The notes beneath the pieces were generated by a model that had not been told where the DNA came from, searched no databases, and saw only the letters and a list, made by a program, of their open reading frames with translations. From NCBI GenBank assembly GCA_021014325.1, contig CM037463.1, forward strand, positions 2,971,001 to 3,035,000: a stretch of 64,000 nt of DNA. The letters run 5' to 3'. The translations under genes were made by a program, and so were the position numbers. Source of the stretch: Plazaster borealis. Its lineage: Eukaryota; Echinodermata; Asteroidea; Forcipulatida; Labidiasteridae. Position 1 is the first letter of the stretch. Each line of letters begins with the position of its first letter. This document shows, one piece after another, positions 45,834 through 57,113 of this stretch.

Positions 45834-46193
45834 GTGTAACCATCTGCTTGAGTGTAGATCACCTATGGAGAACGTAGGTTTACGTATAAACATCTATATG
45901 CTTCCATGTGGGAAATAACTACTAAAGCCTTGTCAATAAGAACATGAATATTGAGTAGCTGATTTACTTGAAAATCAAGTTCCACTACCACAGATATTTA
46001 TTTCTAAATGAATATTCCTTGACTCTTGAAGAATTCTTGTGGACGGTGTCAAGTATTTCCACTTGAAGATGACAACGATGGCCTCTTGTTATAAAGGTAA
46101 TACTCTCAGCAAATTCATATCGCTGATTAGATAAAAGAGCGCGAACTAAAGACAATACATAGGAAAACTCCTCCGAGCCGTTGAGCTGTTCAA

Positions 46194-46245
46194 ATTAACG
46201 CTCAAATTAGGTTTGGTTGTGCGTAGAGGCGTGATTGCCACGAGC
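46194..46245 (+). repeat. 52 bp direct repeat, second copy
   Basis: Exact copy of 45782-45833 at 412 bp distance. Confidence 0.85.
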
Positions 46246-47424
46246 CCGTATCACTTAACGCACCAGGCAATATCGCTAATCAAATACGAGGCTTGTGTTT
46301 ACGCGGTAAACTCTACTATTTCCACTGGGGCCCGGTTTGCCTTGTCTGTTTAGTCGCCTTCTTCCCTCAAGAAAACTGTTGAAATTGACGGAGAAGCTAA
46401 CGGAGTCGCCACGGTGTATATCGGCCGCTACGTGACGGTCCTTTATAGCTAAATCATGTGAGTGTGTATAAAGCTGTCATCACGATGTATAAGGTTAACA
46501 GTTGCGTTTAGCTTGCGCGCAGACCGTGTAAAATGCGCACACACATCATTCCGGCTTTTAGCGGGGTTTTCCAAACTGGAGCATTTATCGCCGCATCTCT
46601 TCACATTGATCTTCAGGCCAATGGGTTGCATGTACAGATCAATGAACCAAGAATCCCATTCACTGTCTTTACTAGAGAGAAGGAACAAGTCCAATCATTT
46701 GTAGGCTTGACTGTTTTCATTTAACCCACGACTGAAAGTAGGTTTCAAACAATCCAACGGAACCCACTAACATCTGCTCTTTGATCTTGCACAATAGCAT
46801 CAAGAACTTTACTGTAACACATTTGTTTCCCCAATCAACATACGACACTGCATGCAATCAAGGGAGACAGCCTCCTGTATAAACACACCCACATAAATCA
46901 AACGGAATTGACGCAATTTGACTCTGATTATTCTGCCTATTTATGTTGATAATTATAACCTTATACCTGACGGAACGCTGACCATTTAACCTCAATTCTT
47001 CTCGAGTAACAATTTCAGGAAGTTCGGCGTAGATTCAAATACTGTTTAGACGCTGTGGGAGCGAGGTTCCCCCGGTCTGAGGGTTAATGACACGCGCAGC
47101 TGGACGCAACACGTTTGTTGGGTGTCTCACTGCGTTCGGCTTCGCACATGTTTAGTCTGGTGTCCTTGTTTAAAGTGTCACCATACCGGACATCCCTCTG
47201 TGATGATTGCAGGCACGCGACCAATAGGAAAAAACTTCGTATGCTCTTATTAAAAAAACGGACATCTGAGGCGGTGGACAGCAACATGTGATTTCTATAA
47301 ATAGTGGCGATGTAACACAAGAGATTTCATGGTCTATATCAGAGATGAAAGAAGCTGTTAGGTTTTGCATTGATGTGGGAAAGCTGACGAGACACCAATT
47401 TAGTAACTTAAGACAACTTGTGTT
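46246..47424. other. unannotated spacer
   Basis: Overlapping frames on both strands at 46449-46724 and 47084-47370 lack motifs. Confidence 0.35.
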
Positions 47425-47735
47425 TTACGGTTTCTGTCCATAATAAAACAGGCACCGTTCGCTCACCGTTGCCAATCAGTGCAAACACCTTCATTGGCCT
47501 TACACACTTACCAAAAACTTCAGTTAACCTAAGCTCAAGTTTTCCAACCAGACTTTAAAGCACAGTAACCTACGGTTTCTGTCTGCGTAATAAAACAGTC
47601 ACTGTTTGCTCACTGGCCAATCAGTGCTAACAGTACACCTTCATAGGCTAACACACATGCCAAGAATAAAATTAAAAATACATATATGAAAAGAAGATTG
47701 TTACAATGTGTGCGAAGTTTCAGGACACCTAAGCT
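47425..47735 (+). repeat. two-copy tandem duplication
   Basis: Unit 1 (TACGGTTTCTGTCCATAATA, CCAATCAGTGCAAACACC, CCTAAGCTCAAG) starts about 47427. Unit 2 (TACGGTTTCTGTCTGCGTAA, CCAATCAGTGCTAACAG, CCTAAGCTTGAG) starts about 47571. The second unit carries an extra AT-rich insert at about 47663-47700. Confidence 0.65.
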
Positions 47736-49083
47736 TGAGTTCACCTTTTGTAGTTGATGGCGCATTGCACTGAATTCAAGATCCAATAAGTCAATATGGA
47801 ACCTATGCAACCATGTCAAAAGTTATCTATCGAAAAGCAAGGAACTGTGATGAACTTTGCACAGAATAGTAATACACAACAAACACGCTAAAGATGTTCC
47901 GAATTATAAAGTGGTATCCTTGTATCGCAATAATGAACTGCACGGGAGGTGAGCTATGTCTTTGAACGTTTGCGTGCGCGTGGTGAAGTTTCAAAAAGAA
48001 TTGAATAACTTCTTATTGAGATTTCTCCATTATTAGACAGTAAGATTCCCGTATATCTAGTCAGTTAACAGGGCTATATTATACGAGTTCAACAATCACT
48101 GTACTTCAAACGTACCAGCGAACTGCTTACAGGGCAAACGGGTGTTGGCTGTGTTAGACGACTGTAAACCATGAGTTGTCAGATTGGATATCCATCACAT
48201 TAGTCAGCCTTTGTATCGTGTTTTTTAATAACAAATTCTTTAGTGAATTTTCAGGTAGATTGAAAGCAGCTAAAAGTGACACCGATCTATAGAAGTGATG
48301 ATCACTCTGGGTTAGGCAATCTCAATAACGTCTTGGTTATCAGAACCTTCTTGAGAAAATTGTGTATGATAGAGCGGTCACAATGTCTAAATTATTGAGT
48401 CTAATTTGAGCGGCTGGTTTAGTTTCCGAAGCAATCCTTCTACATCTTCCGCACTTAATGAAATAACTGCGGATGTAATTGATGCTTACGACGGTAGTAA
48501 AATGAGACAAGTGGATTTATATCAAAGGCTTTTGATACCATTAATCATGAGATTATATTAAACAGAAGCTAGAATATCAGGGGATTCAAAGGTAGCACGG
48601 GCCGGTTTGAACGATTGCTTTGAATGTGTGAAATGCCATACAGTTCTCATTCAAAGTGACATCACATGGATTCCCGCAAGGGTCGATCATAGGTCCAAAA
48701 GTTTTCATTATATACCGCACACACAAAATCATGGTTGAACACACGCCACGTGTCATCATTTATTTTGCCATGTATGTATACTGCTGCGACTCTGAAAAAT
48801 TTAATATTGGAGTCCTACATGGATAATTATAGGACGCTTCGATACGCTTCCCAGCGTCGTTTCCAAAATAATCGTTCCCCGCCCGTTTATCCAAACGAAA
48901 CGAGGCAAGGTCATGTCGCGGACAAGGTTGGTGTCTGTGGTTAACGTTGGTTTGGGGGTTTTTTCAGACTGTGGAGTCGACGAGTTTCCGTGTCTATTTT
49001 GTGTTTATTGTACAACCAAAATCAAATGACAAGGATATTTGAATGAGTTACAAAATAAGTATTGAATGCATTCTGTTCATTGT
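47736..49083. other. unannotated spacer
   Basis: Nothing recognised. Confidence 0.4.
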
Positions 49084-49185
49084 CGCAGAATATAATCACT
49101 CGGTGAAATCTGGTTTTCCCGTTTAACTCGTCTGTACCTCTTTAAATGGAATAGTCCAGATTTCACCTCGTAATTATATTCTGCG
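49084..49185. repeat. inverted repeat, about 30 bp arms
   Basis: CGCAGAATATAATCACTCGG at 49084 and its imperfect inverse ending ATTATATTCTGCG at 49185; inner GTGAAATCTGG pairs with CCAGATTTCAC. Spacer about 42 bp. Confidence 0.7.
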
Positions 49186-49360
49186 TTAAAGCACTTACAT
49201 GCATCCATCAATATTTGCATATAATCAATAATAATTCTGCTCTTTCTGGCATATTTAGTTTTTTGTTGTTCTCCCGTTTGTCCATCTCAACACTGTCTGC
49301 CCGTTTTATTTCGTATCGTGTCCTCACCTCATGCATTGACTTACCAGGATATGCCTCCAT

Positions 49361-49734
49361 TTAAAGGCATCGTACACGTTTGGTAATGACTCTGATAATG
49401 GCAATAAAAACTTACTTGGTAAGAAGTACAGCAGCTTTGGATAGTAAAATGCACTTCAAAGTACTGCGGTTATGGAAAAATATATCACTTTTTATCCCCA
49501 AATCATTTGAATCTGAGAAGTGTTACGCGTAACGCTTCTCAGAATGTGTATTTCAATGCAGATTATTCTTCCTGCGTGGACATAACCGCTCCATCTTTTC
49601 AGCAATATCTCTAAAACGCTATACCACCTTTTGAAATGAAAAATCACAGGTTAGTTTTATGGTATATATCTACAACTATATAGGTTTGAAATAAACAATA
49701 GGCTCCAATTACTAAACGTGTACGATGCCTTTAA
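49361..49734 (+). mobile_element. TTAA-type MITE, subfamily B (copy B5)
   Basis: TTAA at 49361-49364 and 49731-49734 with AGGCATCGTACACGTTTGG and CTAAACGTGTACGATGCCT. Central GAGAAGTGTTACGCGTAACG, CTTCTCAG palindrome. A short deletion removed the GAGAAACTTTTC segment. Confidence 0.88.
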
Positions 49735-51624
49735 ATGTCTTATTTTTAGCTTCTATATTTCAAAACTTGAGTTTTGCTGTTGGCTGTGAATTTAGAGTTA
49801 CGATGTGGAAATAATGTTACTGACTACTTCATCAATGAGAGTCAATTTCTTCCCATTACTTTGTTGATGCATAAGATACGCCTTTACATCAATTTGACTG
49901 CATCGTTTCCTTGCATCATCTCAAAAGTCATCCTCGTTGAGTATAACTTCAGGATATCTTAAATATTGACGAGATGTACTTTAATTCAACCAATGAATTC
50001 CACTAAATTGACTGTCATTTAAAATACTTATGTTATTATGCATCATACTTTAACTAGTTCAAAATATCAGTATTTTATATATATAGAACAAGATACACGT
50101 TTATTTGGGTTAATTTACCTAACTAAAAAGCACATTAATTCACAACACATTTGATATTTGATTGTGAAATGTCATGCATGTGTTTTACAACCACATTATG
50201 GGTCAGTGACAATTCAATAATCAGTCTTGTTATGTCAGGGCAATGCACTTCATTTCACTCCTAGACCAGCAATCTGAGTATCGGCTGAAAACGTAACACA
50301 GAAAAATACAACTTGAAGTGAGAAATTGGGGAAAGAGTGCAAATGACTGATTGCTGGAGGCTGAATCTTCAACAGGACTCCGAGACTCGTGCCTTTCCGT
50401 TTGCTGCTCGGTTCTCTTAACAACGAGATGCAACAATCAAACGGTACACTTATATTTCAATATAGAATACCATAGAGCATCTAACTCGTTGAACGTTCTA
50501 ATTTTGCCCCAGGACACCGACGGGGCGTTGATACGGCGGAGGTGAAATGCCGTTGGGAGGTGCCGCGCTGTTTTCGCTACAGCCACCGGACTCCCCACAA
50601 ATAATAGACAATCAGTGCTTGGAGATAAATAGTTAATGGAATCCCACAGGAGAGATGTGGTTTACAGCAAACAAGATACAACAAAAAAATCAATTGGGTA
50701 ATAGAAAAAATGCTATCACAAAAAGATTAGCCAGTAATAATAGGCCTACAAGTATACTAATTAATTAAATTTCCAGGTTGATAATGCTGCACAAAATACA
50801 AAAGCCTTCCTGGCAAAAGAAAAATACATAAAGAAATAAAGAAATAAATCAGAAGACGTGAATTATACTATTGTGTCAAAAGCCAATAGGCTTTTAGACA
50901 GCGACCATAGGCCCTATTAATTTCAGAAATCCCACACTACCGTCCTTTTGCGGAGGGGGGTATATTGTATGAAATGTGAAGTTTGCATTGTTTCCGTTGG
51001 ATGGAGGGTATTACCACCAAACGGACATGCCTTGGTTTAGTTAACAGACAAAGTTTAGTTTAATCGGAAACGCATTGGCCCAATTTCCGGACGCAAAAAC
51101 ACCAAACATAAAATTCATCGAGGGAGACTCGCAATGAACAGCCAAACTAACAAATACATATCTGTAGCACCTCATATTTTAAGCTAACAAACTACGACCA
51201 AAATACACAGACATTGGTAATTGCTATAGTTCACTTTCAAATGTGTGAGTGAGACAAACACATCTGGTTGGACATCATTTTGATGGCCAAAATGTCACCA
51301 AGGCTCTCACGGTCCTATAGGTCAGCTGCTGGTTAGCAAATGTCATGCTTTTGTCTGCAATGCTTGCTGACGGGGGTTTCTGTATAATTGTGTTGATCAT
51401 TTCAATTCCCTTGTATATCGAGAAGCCCGGGGAAATATTTGCAAAATTTTTCCGATGAGACCTGCTAATGGTGGGGTACAATTCCACAAATAATGTACGA
51501 GTTCGACGTGTAATCGTTCTTCAAGCAATCGTAAAATGTGTGATGGGTCATTGATTCATTGAATTAATTTGTTGTTGTTGAAAAACTAAGGTTCAGACGT
51601 AGGCCTACCCCTTAAAACATTCTG
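49735..51624. other. unannotated spacer
   Basis: Nothing recognised apart from short AT-rich runs. Confidence 0.4.
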
Positions 51625-51718
51625 TCAACACGAGGGTTCTATATCATCTTCTTTGTACAATATGTTTTGATGGTCATTAGCTTGTGGAGTAATTACCAAA
51701 AGTACACCCTGCCTTTAA
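51625..51718 (-). mobile_element. fragment of a TTAA-type MITE
   Basis: TTTTGATGGTCATTAGCTTG, TGGAGTAATTACCAAAAGTA, CACCCTGCCTTTAA matches the right end of A2. The other end is missing. Confidence 0.65.
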
Positions 51719-51876
51719 AATTAGATCACGAAAAACTTTTGATTTGGATAATATTCGATTGATTTTGACTGTGTAATGCAAGGAGTGCTATCAGCATCGA
51801 AGGGGTTGTTAAGTATTGATTGATTTCCAGGCATGTATCAAGTTTGGGAGAGAGTTACTATGTCGTGATATGGTAA
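51719..51876. other. unannotated spacer
   Basis: Nothing recognised. Confidence 0.4.
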
Positions 51877-51884
51877 TTGCTCAG

Positions 51885-52212
51885 GGATGTGGCATTATCA
51901 ACCCCCAGTCTCTCCGAAGTAACGCTGTTGGGCTTAAGGTGCTCTGAAATGCTAAACTACATGACATCGCTGACGTCGTCTCCATTTCAATCGAAGCAAA
52001 TTGGGGAGGACGATACAACCTATCCAACCTTCTCAGCCCCAATAATGGACGAGCCCGAAGCTACACAGAATGAGGACAATAATCTGGGATATTCCTGCCC
52101 CAGCGCCAAGGGAAAGCCCGATATCGAAACCGTATATTTTTCAACAGGTCCGGTATCATGTAACTTCTCCAAATGGAAATCTCCATACTGGCCAATATTC
52201 ATATACTTTTAA
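51885..52212 (+). other. coding-like open stretch, possible exon (speculative)
   Basis: Open for about 109 codons after a possible acceptor (GCTCAG at 51879-51884). The translation has a balanced mix of charged, polar and hydrophobic residues (MDEPEATQNEDNNLGYSC internal). No ATG starts it, no domain is recognised, and no good donor is visible; CAACAG-GTCCGG at 52150 is weak. Confidence 0.18.
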
Positions 52213-52967
52213 GGCACCAGCGTATACGTTACTACATAAACAGAGATACGTTCCGGTCCAACGTATTATATTCAATATTTTTTGTTGGGAGATGGGTCTT
52301 TGCTTGAAATGGTCATATCAAGCTTGTCGAGGGAGCAGATAATGTCACATGTCCTTCTAAATGCATGCGTAACTGGAGTTTTCTAATTCAAAATACCTTT
52401 CAACTTGAACTTATTGTCAGTTTAAAATAAGCCATTCACTTCATAATTTCTCTCTAAGAAAGAGTAACAAACGGCCATTCACACCATTGATTCGTCGAAA
52501 GAATAGTAGGGTTGTAGCTTGGTTGCTGTTAAACACTTCTGCATATGAACGAATCATTGCCACAGTCATTTTTACAATTCCCTGATTTTCAATCATCGTT
52601 CCAATAACAATTTCAAGTATTTCTCAGTAAAAATTGTATCCTTGTGTTACCTGTTGCATCACATTGACGATAGGCACAGCCATGATAACATACAAGATCA
52701 TGTATGGCACACAATTACATTAGCATAAGAACAAGTTGTTTTTGAACGTGCCGTTGAAAACTCTGAACTATATTACGAGGTACCACTGAATATGATCGTG
52801 ATAGCTCAAGAGTAACGCCTAGAGCAATTGGGCATTAATACTTTGTTATGACAACGGGAGCTATTTATTTGAACATTAAGAAAAGACAAGATCTGGAAAC
52901 ATCAGTCCTAAGTTTTCCTGACCACAATGTATTTTTATTTTTTCGAGCATGATTTGCTGCCAAGGCC
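52213..52967. other. unannotated spacer
   Basis: Nothing recognised. Confidence 0.4.
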
Positions 52968-53341
52968 TTAAAGGTATCGTACACGTTTGTTAATGACTCA
53001 AAACAAATATTAGCATAAAAACTTACTTGGTAACAAGCAACGGAGAGCTGTTGATAGTATACAACATTGTAAGAAACGACTCCCTCTGAAGTAACGTAGT
53101 TTTTGAGAAAGAGGTAAATTCTCACTAAAATAATAAAAACTTCTTGCAAGAAGTTTTTATTCCTATCTGAAAGCACACAAATTTGTACAACAAGGGTGTT
53201 TTTTCTTTCATCATTTTCTTGCAACTCCGATGACCAATTGAGCCCAAATTTTCACAGGCTTGTTATTTTATGCATATGTTGGGATACACCAAGTGAGGAC
53301 ACTGGTCCTTGACAATTACCAAACGTGTCCAGTGCCTTTAA
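52968..53341 (+). mobile_element. TTAA-type MITE, subfamily A (copy A5)
   Basis: TTAA at 52968-52971 and 53338-53341; AAAGGTATCGTACACGTTTG and CAAACGTGTCCAGTGCCT. Central AAACTTCTTGCAAGAAGTTT is a perfect palindrome (53138-53157). Among the best preserved copies. Confidence 0.9.
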
Positions 53342-54268
53342 CTAGATTGATATCGCCCGTATACAATAAGCAAGAGTGGAGGTTGAAAGGGGACCACATT
53401 ATTCATGTAACCCCGTAGCGGTACAAAATTACAAGACACTGGGTTCGATTTCTACTCTCCATCAAAACAGTCTGAGCCGAAGGGGGGTACAGCAAGTCGA
53501 GGGCGATATTGTCATCAGCCCTACATTTGGAATATTCTATACTTTGACTATAACCCGACAGCAGGAAAAGAACCTTGGCCATGTTTCCTATTGACATCCA
53601 GTGACAAATAAAACTACAGGAAAAAAGCTGGAGCAGACGTAGAAATAACGGAATCAAGCGGTCACTGGCCGACAGTTGGCATTGAGTTGTGCCAAACTTT
53701 TTTGAATACCCCTTTTTATGCTTGTCAAATTTGTTATCTTCTCCTTTTTTTTTTCACTAGGAAGTCTTTGCACCGTCGTCGCTTGACGGTCTAACTGTTA
53801 AGCCCCACTGATGTTTATCTAGGCCGTCTTGTGCAGCGCACGCTTTATGATACAAAGTGCGATTACATACGGATTAATATGAGCACACTCATGAAAATGC
53901 ATAATTCATGTCACCACCTTGATAGGATTCTGTTAGTTGGAGTGCAGTCACTTCTGTCCAAGTCTCAACACACCTCACACTACTGGACAGTAACATCCGC
54001 ATGATTCGCAGTTTAACATAACACTAGAGAGAGTCACGTGTTCATCCTGGGGGGGGGGGTAGCTCTGGGTGGAGCAGTATGCCCCTTCGCCTTCTTCCCG
54101 AAGTTTGTGGCCAAATTTCAGTCTATTTTGTGCCCAGCTTTCTCTCGTCAAAATGTATTTTTTTTTAACGCTATTTATTTTGGCTACATTTTTCCACAAA
54201 CATGACTTAATTATTTGTCATTAGTCTCATTTTGACTGTGCTACCACTAATCCACGACCTGTTATTAC
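53342..54268. other. unannotated spacer
   Basis: G10 run at about 54049-54058. Opposing short frames at 53376-53657 have no motif. Confidence 0.4.
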
Positions 54269-54445
54269 TACACTGCAGAAAATTGGGGTGTTAAAATTGA
54301 CACCATGGTGTTAAAATAACACCAATGTAATTGTTTTGGCAGAAATTAGTGTTATTTCAACACCCTATGGTGTAAATGATGATTCTTTTTTTTTGTATCT
54401 AGGCCTATACGGTGTCAATTTTTACACCCACGTTTTTGCAGTGTG
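54269..54445 (+). mobile_element. foldback MITE family E (copy E4)
   Basis: TACACTGCAGAAAATTGGGG on the left and CACGTTTTTGCAGTG on the right; AATTGACACCATGGTG and CGGTGTCAATTTTTACACC pair. Contains GCAGAAATTAGTGTTATTTC as in E2. Confidence 0.78.
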
Positions 54446-54789
54446 GGCTTACCAGTGATTCTTCGAGTCCCAAACTGAGGTAGATCTGGATGCTCTAATC
54501 TACATCGCCTTTCTAATTCCGCAAAGTACTCCATTAAATTTGAAAAACGTTCACGTTTTCAATTTGTCTGAACGGTCTTTTTCGCTAGGCTTACAACACA
54601 AACTTGTATGGGTGACTGTCTTCTCAAATGTTAAGCTCATTTAATTATTTGTACTAATGGTGCCCTTTCAGCGTTATACATAAAGTTTTCTGCATTGGTA
54701 ATTTCTCTCAGCGGAACTTTGAGCGAAAAGATGTTTTAACTAAACGATTGTGCAACGAAACGGGTCGGAAAGATACTTCCATCTATTGT
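54446..54789. other. unannotated spacer upstream of promoter candidate
   Basis: Nothing recognised. Confidence 0.4.
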
Positions 54790-54940
54790 TGACGTCACTC
54801 AGTTGTGATCAAAGAAAATGAATCCCCACTACACCCGATATGTCACGTGTTAAGCAACGCCAAAGGCACCAAATTCTGTATAAAGGGGGATAAAAACACT
54901 CCAAATATAAAAGCGCTAAAATAACATCAGAAACGCATTC
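54790..54940 (+). promoter_or_regulatory. candidate RNA polymerase II promoter
   Basis: Contains TGACGTCA, a full CRE palindrome (54790-54797); an E-box CACGTG (54844-54849); TATAAAGG (54879-54886); and TATAAAAG (54906-54913). Given the usual 28-32 base spacing from the second TATA box, transcription would start near 54937 (GCATTC). It is followed by an uORF and a start codon with a strong donor. Individual motifs occur by chance (TGACGTC appears elsewhere in this window); the ordered combination is what is notable. Confidence 0.42.
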
Positions 54941-54967
54941 GGTAAGACTTAAAATTAACATCACAAT

Positions 54968-55018
54968 ATGATGCCGCAAGGAGCCGCAAGGAGCCAAGAG
55001 GAGCAAAGAGGCGAGTGA
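54968..55018 (+). CDS. possible 16-codon upstream ORF
   Basis: ATG-ATG to TGA (MMPQGAARSQEEQRGE) inside the proposed 5-prime leader, 18 bases before the main ATG. The purine-rich AAGGAGCC repeats inside it could also act as exonic splice enhancers. If translated, it would be expected to lower translation of the main frame. Inferred only from sequence. Confidence 0.25.
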   Translation: MMPQGAARSQEEQRGE

Positions 55019-55036
55019 CCAGCTGAGAAGACGAAG

Positions 55037-55065
55037 ATGGAGTCTGATGACCACAAAGCCTTAGG
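55037..55065 (+). CDS. candidate first coding exon, partial gene of unknown function
   Basis: ATG at 55037 has A at -3 and G at +4, a favourable Kozak context. Nine codons (MESDDHKAL) plus two bases precede GTAAGT at 55066, an exact match to the animal splice donor core, giving an exon ending in phase 2. Unspliced, the frame would stop immediately at TAA inside the donor, so the ORF makes sense only if spliced. No downstream exon was identified in the remaining 9 kb; the acidic start gives no family clue. The opposite-strand frame at 54809-55054 is treated as a shadow. Confidence 0.38.
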
Positions 55066-55071
55066 GTAAGT

Positions 55072-56470
55072 TAATAAACCAACCAGAAATTAATAACTCC
55101 GACGCCACAGACTTACAACGATCCGGACGGAATAAGATAATCAGAATGTGTATCTTTATCAGATTTATATTCTCCAAGAATTGTCCTTTTTTAACTGAGT
55201 GTCTTATTGTTTAAGCGCCCATAACCGCGGGGTTGGGAAAAGTCTAGAGAGTTTACTTTCGACAACAAAATAAATAGTATTAGCAAGTTTGTTTAACGGC
55301 TATATTAAAAGATTGTTCAGGGGTTGCAAATACAGCAATCAATGAACTGGCTATGTTTAACTAAACTTTTAAATATGTTTACACACCCGGGTTGATGTAT
55401 TTCTCCATTGTTCTAAAAACAATACAACAAAACAAGTTGAAGCTGTCTATCTCTCACCCTATAGACACTTTCTGTTGATTGTGGACAGAAAACGTGAGCC
55501 CAACTTTGTTAGAAGTACATACGGCCCACCATGTGTAGATATTTACTTGTTAAACACGGGGGATCCAACTCGCCAACCGTTCACTAAACCCCAACGCAAG
55601 AGCACTACGGCCCCTAAGAGCATGGGAAAGCACGCCTGATGTAACAGTACCATCACATTAAAACTAGAAATTCATTAAATGACGACCATCGAAACATGAT
55701 ATTCAACAACTGCAAAATATATGAAAAACTAGACCCAGCGTCTGGTGGAAGGGTGGATTCAGAGTTCAGAGATGAAGCTGTTCTGTTTAGAGGTCTTTGG
55801 CATTTTGGAAATTGTGGTTTGAAACAGAAAGGCAAAAAAGGTATGCATAAAGCAACGGTAATTCCAAATGAAAGAAAAAGGGCATTGTAAACCTGCATTA
55901 TTTACCAATTCTGAGTTGGAGAGAAACGCACCAACGATTTCCAAAAGGTTTGTCTATACCTTTTTAGACCGATTTCTAATGTGGCAAATATACTCAACTT
56001 GGAGTGACTTAACTATTTAACAGAATTTGAGAAGGGTGAAATTTTTTAGAAATGGATTTTACAGGAAGGTAATTTTTTTGTGCACAGGTCCATTGAAAAG
56101 CCTCCTAGTTATTATTGTCATTTTTGTTTCAATTATGCAAAGAGGCAAGTTTGTCAAATGCTACCTTTTATACTTCCCGAGTGAATACACAAAGTCGGAA
56201 GGCATTGTTTACTAAGTTTAGAAAACGAAAACAACTTATGTACCATGCGAAACAAAACGTTGCATGTTATTAGTCAGTCGCATGATGATGCAGGTTCTAG
56301 CAGCTAAAAACCATTCAGTGAAGGCTAATAACACTAAGTCATGGCACATGTTATTTATTTCACTGCTTTCGCCAAAGTTCAATGCCCTGGGGGAGTCAAA
56401 GTCTTTGATATCCTAGACTGGACTATTCCAGATATCTAAAAGGGGTCAGGTCCCAGAGTTGTGTAGGTTT
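55072..56470. other. unannotated; possible first intron
   Basis: Follows the candidate donor. A 64-codon ATG frame at 55696-55890 has no domain. A segment at 56024-56076 between AACAG and AAG-GTAATT looks exon-like but does not stay open when joined in phase to the 55037 exon. Confidence 0.35.
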
Positions 56471-56513
56471 TTGTTTGTTCGTTTGTTTGTTTGTTTGTTT
56501 GTTTGTTTGTTTT
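56471..56513 (+). repeat. (GTTT)n microsatellite
   Basis: About ten GTTT units with one GTTC. Confidence 0.95.
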
Positions 56514-56906
56514 GGGGTTTTTGAGGGGCTGAAAAATATTTCCACTCATATACTTTGTGCACAAAATTGTACATAGACCTACCCAGATCTGAACCCTCTG
56601 ATAAGTGGAGCCATCTGTTCTTTTTTATGCAGCAGGCTTCCAGATGTCTTGCTGACAGCCTGTGCAATCCAAAACCCCTTCCCCCTGCCAACCCTACCAA
56701 TCAAACCTTTTGGTTTACTGGGTTGCCAGTAACTAGTGGAACCTTGCCGTATTTGTGTAACTCCTGGGTCTACGTCCTCACTTAATTGTCACAAGGAATG
56801 TTGGATAGGAAAGAGTCGAGGGCGTCTACGAAGTCCCGAGTTGGTGTAGGATAGCCTGCGCCTTTTAACATCTCATCCAAACCAGTCATGTTTGAGGGTG
56901 ACTGCT

Positions 56907-57007
56907 CTATGTTCCAACACCCCTATGTTCCTACAACCCTATGTTCCAACACCCCTATGTTCCGACACCCCTCTGTTCCGATAACCCCTATGTTCCGATA
57001 ACCCCTC
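56907..57007 (+). repeat. CTATGTTCCRACACCC minisatellite
   Basis: Six units of 16-18 bp, e.g. CTATGTTCCAACACCC, drifting toward TATGTTCCGATAACCCC. Inverted copies of the same unit are at 57074-57113. Confidence 0.9.
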
Positions 57008-57028
57008 GTGATCTGCACGCTATGTGGA

Positions 57029-57066
57029 AGGTTAAGGTTGGGTTAGGGTTAGGGTTAGGGTTAGGA
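57029..57066 (+). repeat. interstitial telomere-like (TTAGGG) tract
   Basis: Three perfect TTAGGG units plus degenerate flanking units (GGTTAAGGTTGGG, TTAGGA), placed between the minisatellite and its inverted copies. Confidence 0.9.
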
Positions 57067-57073
57067 AAAAACA

Positions 57074-57113
57074 TTAGGGGTGTTGAAACATAAGTGTGTC
57101 GAAACATATAGGT
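57074..57113 (-). repeat. inverted minisatellite units
   Basis: TTAGGGGTGTTGAAACATAAG and GTGTCGAAACATATAGG-type units are reverse complements of the 56907-57007 array. Confidence 0.75.

Noticed and set aside
52865..53224. 119-codon minus frame also resembling frames at 1435, 15928 and 60627
   Set aside because: Same peptide-like phrases come from the reverse strand of subfamily A MITE copies; frames are broken differently in each, so no conserved protein.
54809..55054. 81-codon hydrophobic minus-strand frame that looks like a signal-anchor protein
   Set aside because: It lies antisense to the candidate promoter and exon and lacks other gene signals; the Leu run is the complement of the purine-rich leader. 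Kept as an unlikely alternative.
56024..56076. Second exon for the 55037 gene start
   Set aside because: Joined in phase it meets a stop at once.
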